From NCBI GenBank assembly GCA_051453625.1, contig JBOZIK010000001.1, positions 293,819,835-293,852,266 of the forward strand: DNA of 32,432 bases. Direction: 5' to 3'. The DNA comes from Welwitschia mirabilis. Its lineage: Eukaryota; Gnetophyta; Gnetopsida; Welwitschiales. Shown here piece after piece: positions 29,801 to 32,432 of the stretch (positions are counted from its first letter, which is position 1; each line of letters opens with the position of its first letter). The notes under the pieces are model-generated. The model was not told where the DNA came from. It made no database searches and saw only the letters and a list, made by a program, of their open reading frames with translations. Position numbers and translations under genes: made by a program.

Positions 29801-32432
29801 TATAATACCCTAATTTCATTAGAGTGTGTGCCATTCATTAGAATGTTGGCTTGAAATGAATGCATTATTAGAGGACATATTAGTAGAAAAATTTTTATTT
29901 CCTTTCTTTTTCACATCCTTTTCAATTTTTCTTGGTGGCAGTGCCTTTGTATTAATTATCTTTCCAATGCATTAGTTTAATAGCATTATTGGAGTAGTGA
30001 AGATCATTAAAGATGAGGAACAAAAAGTTTCACGTCTTGATAAAATGAATACATAGTAATTTGATAATCATATATTAAAGTCAAAGATGATTTATTATTA
30101 ATGGTTCGAGTGCCATTAACTAAAGACCAAGGAGAGTTCCAATGAAAGCACTTTCTTTACTAAAGGTTGTTTTTCTGTATGTGCTTTAGAATTTTTAAGA
30201 AACTATTCACAACTATATGAATAATCTCAAGATATAAATGAAATTGTTGAAAGCTAAGTCATCTATGAACATGCCTCTAGATCATTTAATATACTATAAC
30301 TATTTATCATAGATAGAAACATCATGTTCCCTAAATAGAAACATCATGTTCCCTAAAATTTTGAAAGAATTTTATTCATTATTAAACTCCTTCCTCTTCT
30401 CTTCAAACCAATTTTGAAGAATTTTCATTATAATGGTACTTTTCTTACTCTTTCCTTAATAGCTTGACATATGATAGATGTAATAAGTTTTCTTCTTTTT
30501 AGAGTGATTTTAATTTTTTTTATTAATCATATTTCAATTATGCTATCATAAGAATCTAAATGTGAATGTATAGTAGGCGGTCTCATTTGTTTTTGCCTAG
30601 ATTTTAGACTTATTTTCATGTTGAGGTTTTAATAATTATCATGACTAATGGGTTTTTGTGAAGGGAAATGGAAGTTCTATAAAGCATTAATGTCTTTAAA
30701 TTTTCATCCAAATCAATGGTAAATAAGTCATCACTGACATTTCAGTGTCTGTAAGTTACACTTTCTTTTATATTAAATTCAATTCCTAAACATGCCCTTG
30801 AGAAGGATTTCTTTTATGTTTCTTTAAAATTAAGATTTATTACTAGAAAGGCTCCAACTTTAACTTCATTTGATATAATTTATGAGGTGTATTTTCCCAT
30901 TCAAGTATGAAAACAAGTAGTTTAAATATGATATTCAGATGTATCTAAGCCATAAAATCTGCTTTATTTTTTAATTTTCTATTTTTCTTTACTTCTACAT
31001 ATCCACTTTTATTTTGAGATGGAGGATGATTTTTTAGCAACTATCATTATATACATTGTCAAATCCCTATGTTTTGCTTATCAAATAACAAATTTCTTTA
31101 GTATTTAAAATAAGTAAATAATATGGAAGTTAGGACTATAGAGAAAAAGGGATTGATTTAGTATGAGAGCTTCATAACATTAAAAAGCTAAAATTAAATC
31201 AGAATGCTTTATTAATTCTAAATGTTATACTTTCTTCCCTTTTTTTATTAAAAGAGAGTTACAAAAATCTATCTAAATTTTATTTGTATATGTTTTTTAA
31301 AGAAAGTAATTCATAGAAAACTATGAATCACTTGCTAGAATCACTAATTTGTTTATCCAAATGAAAACCTACATGACTCTTATCAACCTAGCAGTTAGCT
31401 ATCAAATATCCAAGTTACACTTGTAATTTTTACATCTAAGATGTTTGAACTATAATGTTTGATGGTAATGCCTACAATCTATTTTGAATAGATGGTATAG
31501 ATCATAGGTGTAGTCTAATTGCTTATTGTTATGTGTTTCTTATATGTTTTAGTTGTTAATAACACATTATTATACTACATTCAAAATATTTTTATTATAT
31601 TACATAATACATATATATAGTATTATATTGCATGTATATTATATCATATTACCTATATACTGTATCATATTATATTATATGAATAATATTATGTTATATT
31701 ATCTTATATTTATAGCATTATACATATATATTATAAAAGGGAAACATGTTTTATTCTTAGAGTATGTTAGGAATAGAAACATGAAGAAATAAGTATGATA
31801 TTTGAAATAATAATAGGAATAAATAGAAATCTTGAAGGTTAAGGTTTGTTTGTTATTAGGAAAGCAAATATCTTAGGAATGAAAATGATGCCTTTTGTTA
31901 TAAAAATTTCCACAAACATTCTATTATAAAACTTTTATGTTCATGTTTTATAGAAGAATTAATTATTTTGTACACCCTTCTTAAGACAGTAACATTTATG
32001 AAAATAAAGTATTTAGATAACATTAAAAACTCTTCTTTAATTCCTTAGACAATGTTATTATTATAATTATTTTAAGAGAATGATTTCTTACACTTAGTAA
32101 TTAATTTATGATGAATGTTAGGTATTATTGGATGTTTAACTAATAATCATGTTATTTTTAGTATGATTTAATATAGTTATAGTATGCATAATATAGTTAT
32201 AAAATGATGTAAGTTTAATCACAGTCTCCAATGATCATGATTACTTCTAGTATTCTTAACGCTTTCTAGGTATGTAATCCTTAATATAATTTCTTACATG
32301 TTCTAGCATATGAGTTAAATGTTCTAAGTAGTTTCTAATTATCTTATACATAAAATGATATAATAATAGTGATTATTCAATTATGCTCATTAAAATAGTT
32401 ATGCATTTATTCAATAATCTTTGTATTTTTAT
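29801..32432 (+). mobile_element. GL LTR, right copy, running off the window
   Basis: It starts with TATAATACCCTAATTTCATT and follows the GL-A LTR to the end of the window. Unlike GL-A it has a single TATA region (31732), with no tandem duplication after it. It keeps about 250 bp (roughly 31850-32000) that correspond to the gapped or missing part of GL-A. A 79-codon opening at 31553-31792 is AT-rich chance sequence over the promoter. Whether a PBS and interior follow cannot be seen. Confidence 0.75.
31732..31739 (+). promoter_or_regulatory. Putative TATA box of the right GL LTR
   Basis: TATAAAAG followed by GGAAACATGTTTTATTC, the best preserved version of the site found at 15424 and, inverted, at 3385. 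Confidence 0.5.

Larger units (their letters stand above)
28095..32405. repeat. Right copy of the ~4.3 kb direct duplication
   Basis: It matches 12215-16545. It contains about 60 bp of Athila-type leader, its PBS, a complete LTR (with ~480 bp that the left copy lost) and at least 2.6 kb of GL LTR. Similarity is lower than expected for a recent copy, with many substitutions spread along it. It becomes unclear in the last 25 bases of the window. Confidence 0.8.

Noticed and set aside
1-32432. CRISPR array, bacterial operon or organelle DNA
   Set aside because: No regularly spaced repeats, no bacterial gene arrangement and no plastid or mitochondrial genes; the content is nuclear plant retrotransposon sequence.

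Overview
This 32.4 kb window is intergenic DNA from a large plant nuclear genome. It is very AT-rich, has four reading-frame-poor stretches of nested LTR retrotransposons, three N gaps (383-482, 15552-15977, 23841-24752) and no intact protein-coding gene. The retroelement lineages (Athila/Tat-like Ty3/gypsy, Tekay-like chromovirus), the tRNA-Met and TGGCGCC-type primer binding sites, and a plant-type ARF GTPase exon point to a seed plant. The extreme age of the elements would suit a gymnosperm or another slow-turnover large genome, but the species cannot be read from the sequence. Nearly all short ORFs here are chance openings; the coding signal is in broken frames.

Layout from left to right. 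1-1540: a degenerate ~70 bp tandem repeat, a gap, a MITE-like element and a tRNA-derived SINE candidate. 1543-7634: a minus-strand retroelement of unusual design (here GL-B, for giant LTR), with a ~5.3 kb LTR, a 116 bp internal region and a truncated second LTR. Inside the long LTR interval sits a GC-richer island (about 4676-6255) that carries exon 1 of an ARF-family GTPase gene. 7640-13395: an Athila-lineage element on the minus strand (element C), with integrase, RNase H, RT, protease and gag all recognisable and its 5' LTR at 12287-13395; GL-B cuts off its integrase. 13431-18128: a plus-strand GL element (GL-A) with a 4.1 kb LTR, again a 116 bp internal region and the start of a second LTR. 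19140-20425: a broken chromovirus integrase with chromodomain-like tail, followed by its 3' LTR start at 20465. About 21800-28085: a second Athila-like element (P) on the plus strand, from LTR end and PBS through gag, protease and RT to a truncated RNase H. 28090-32432: a second copy, in direct orientation, of the unit [Athila LTR in minus + GL LTR in plus] first seen at 12215-16545.

The most notable system is the GL element. Two insertions in opposite orientation share the same minimal internal domain, consisting of a tRNA-Met PBS, a few tens of bases, a remnant of the 3' end of chromovirus pol, a polypurine tract and then the next LTR. This is the logic of a TRIM (no coding capacity, mobilised in trans) but with LTRs of 4 kb or more, probably a deletion derivative of a Tekay-type chromovirus. 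All coding remains show C-to-T and G-to-A decay, with conserved Gln codons turned into TAA/TAG, Cys to Tyr in the zinc knuckle and the catalytic Asp to Asn in the protease, as expected for long-methylated, silenced DNA.
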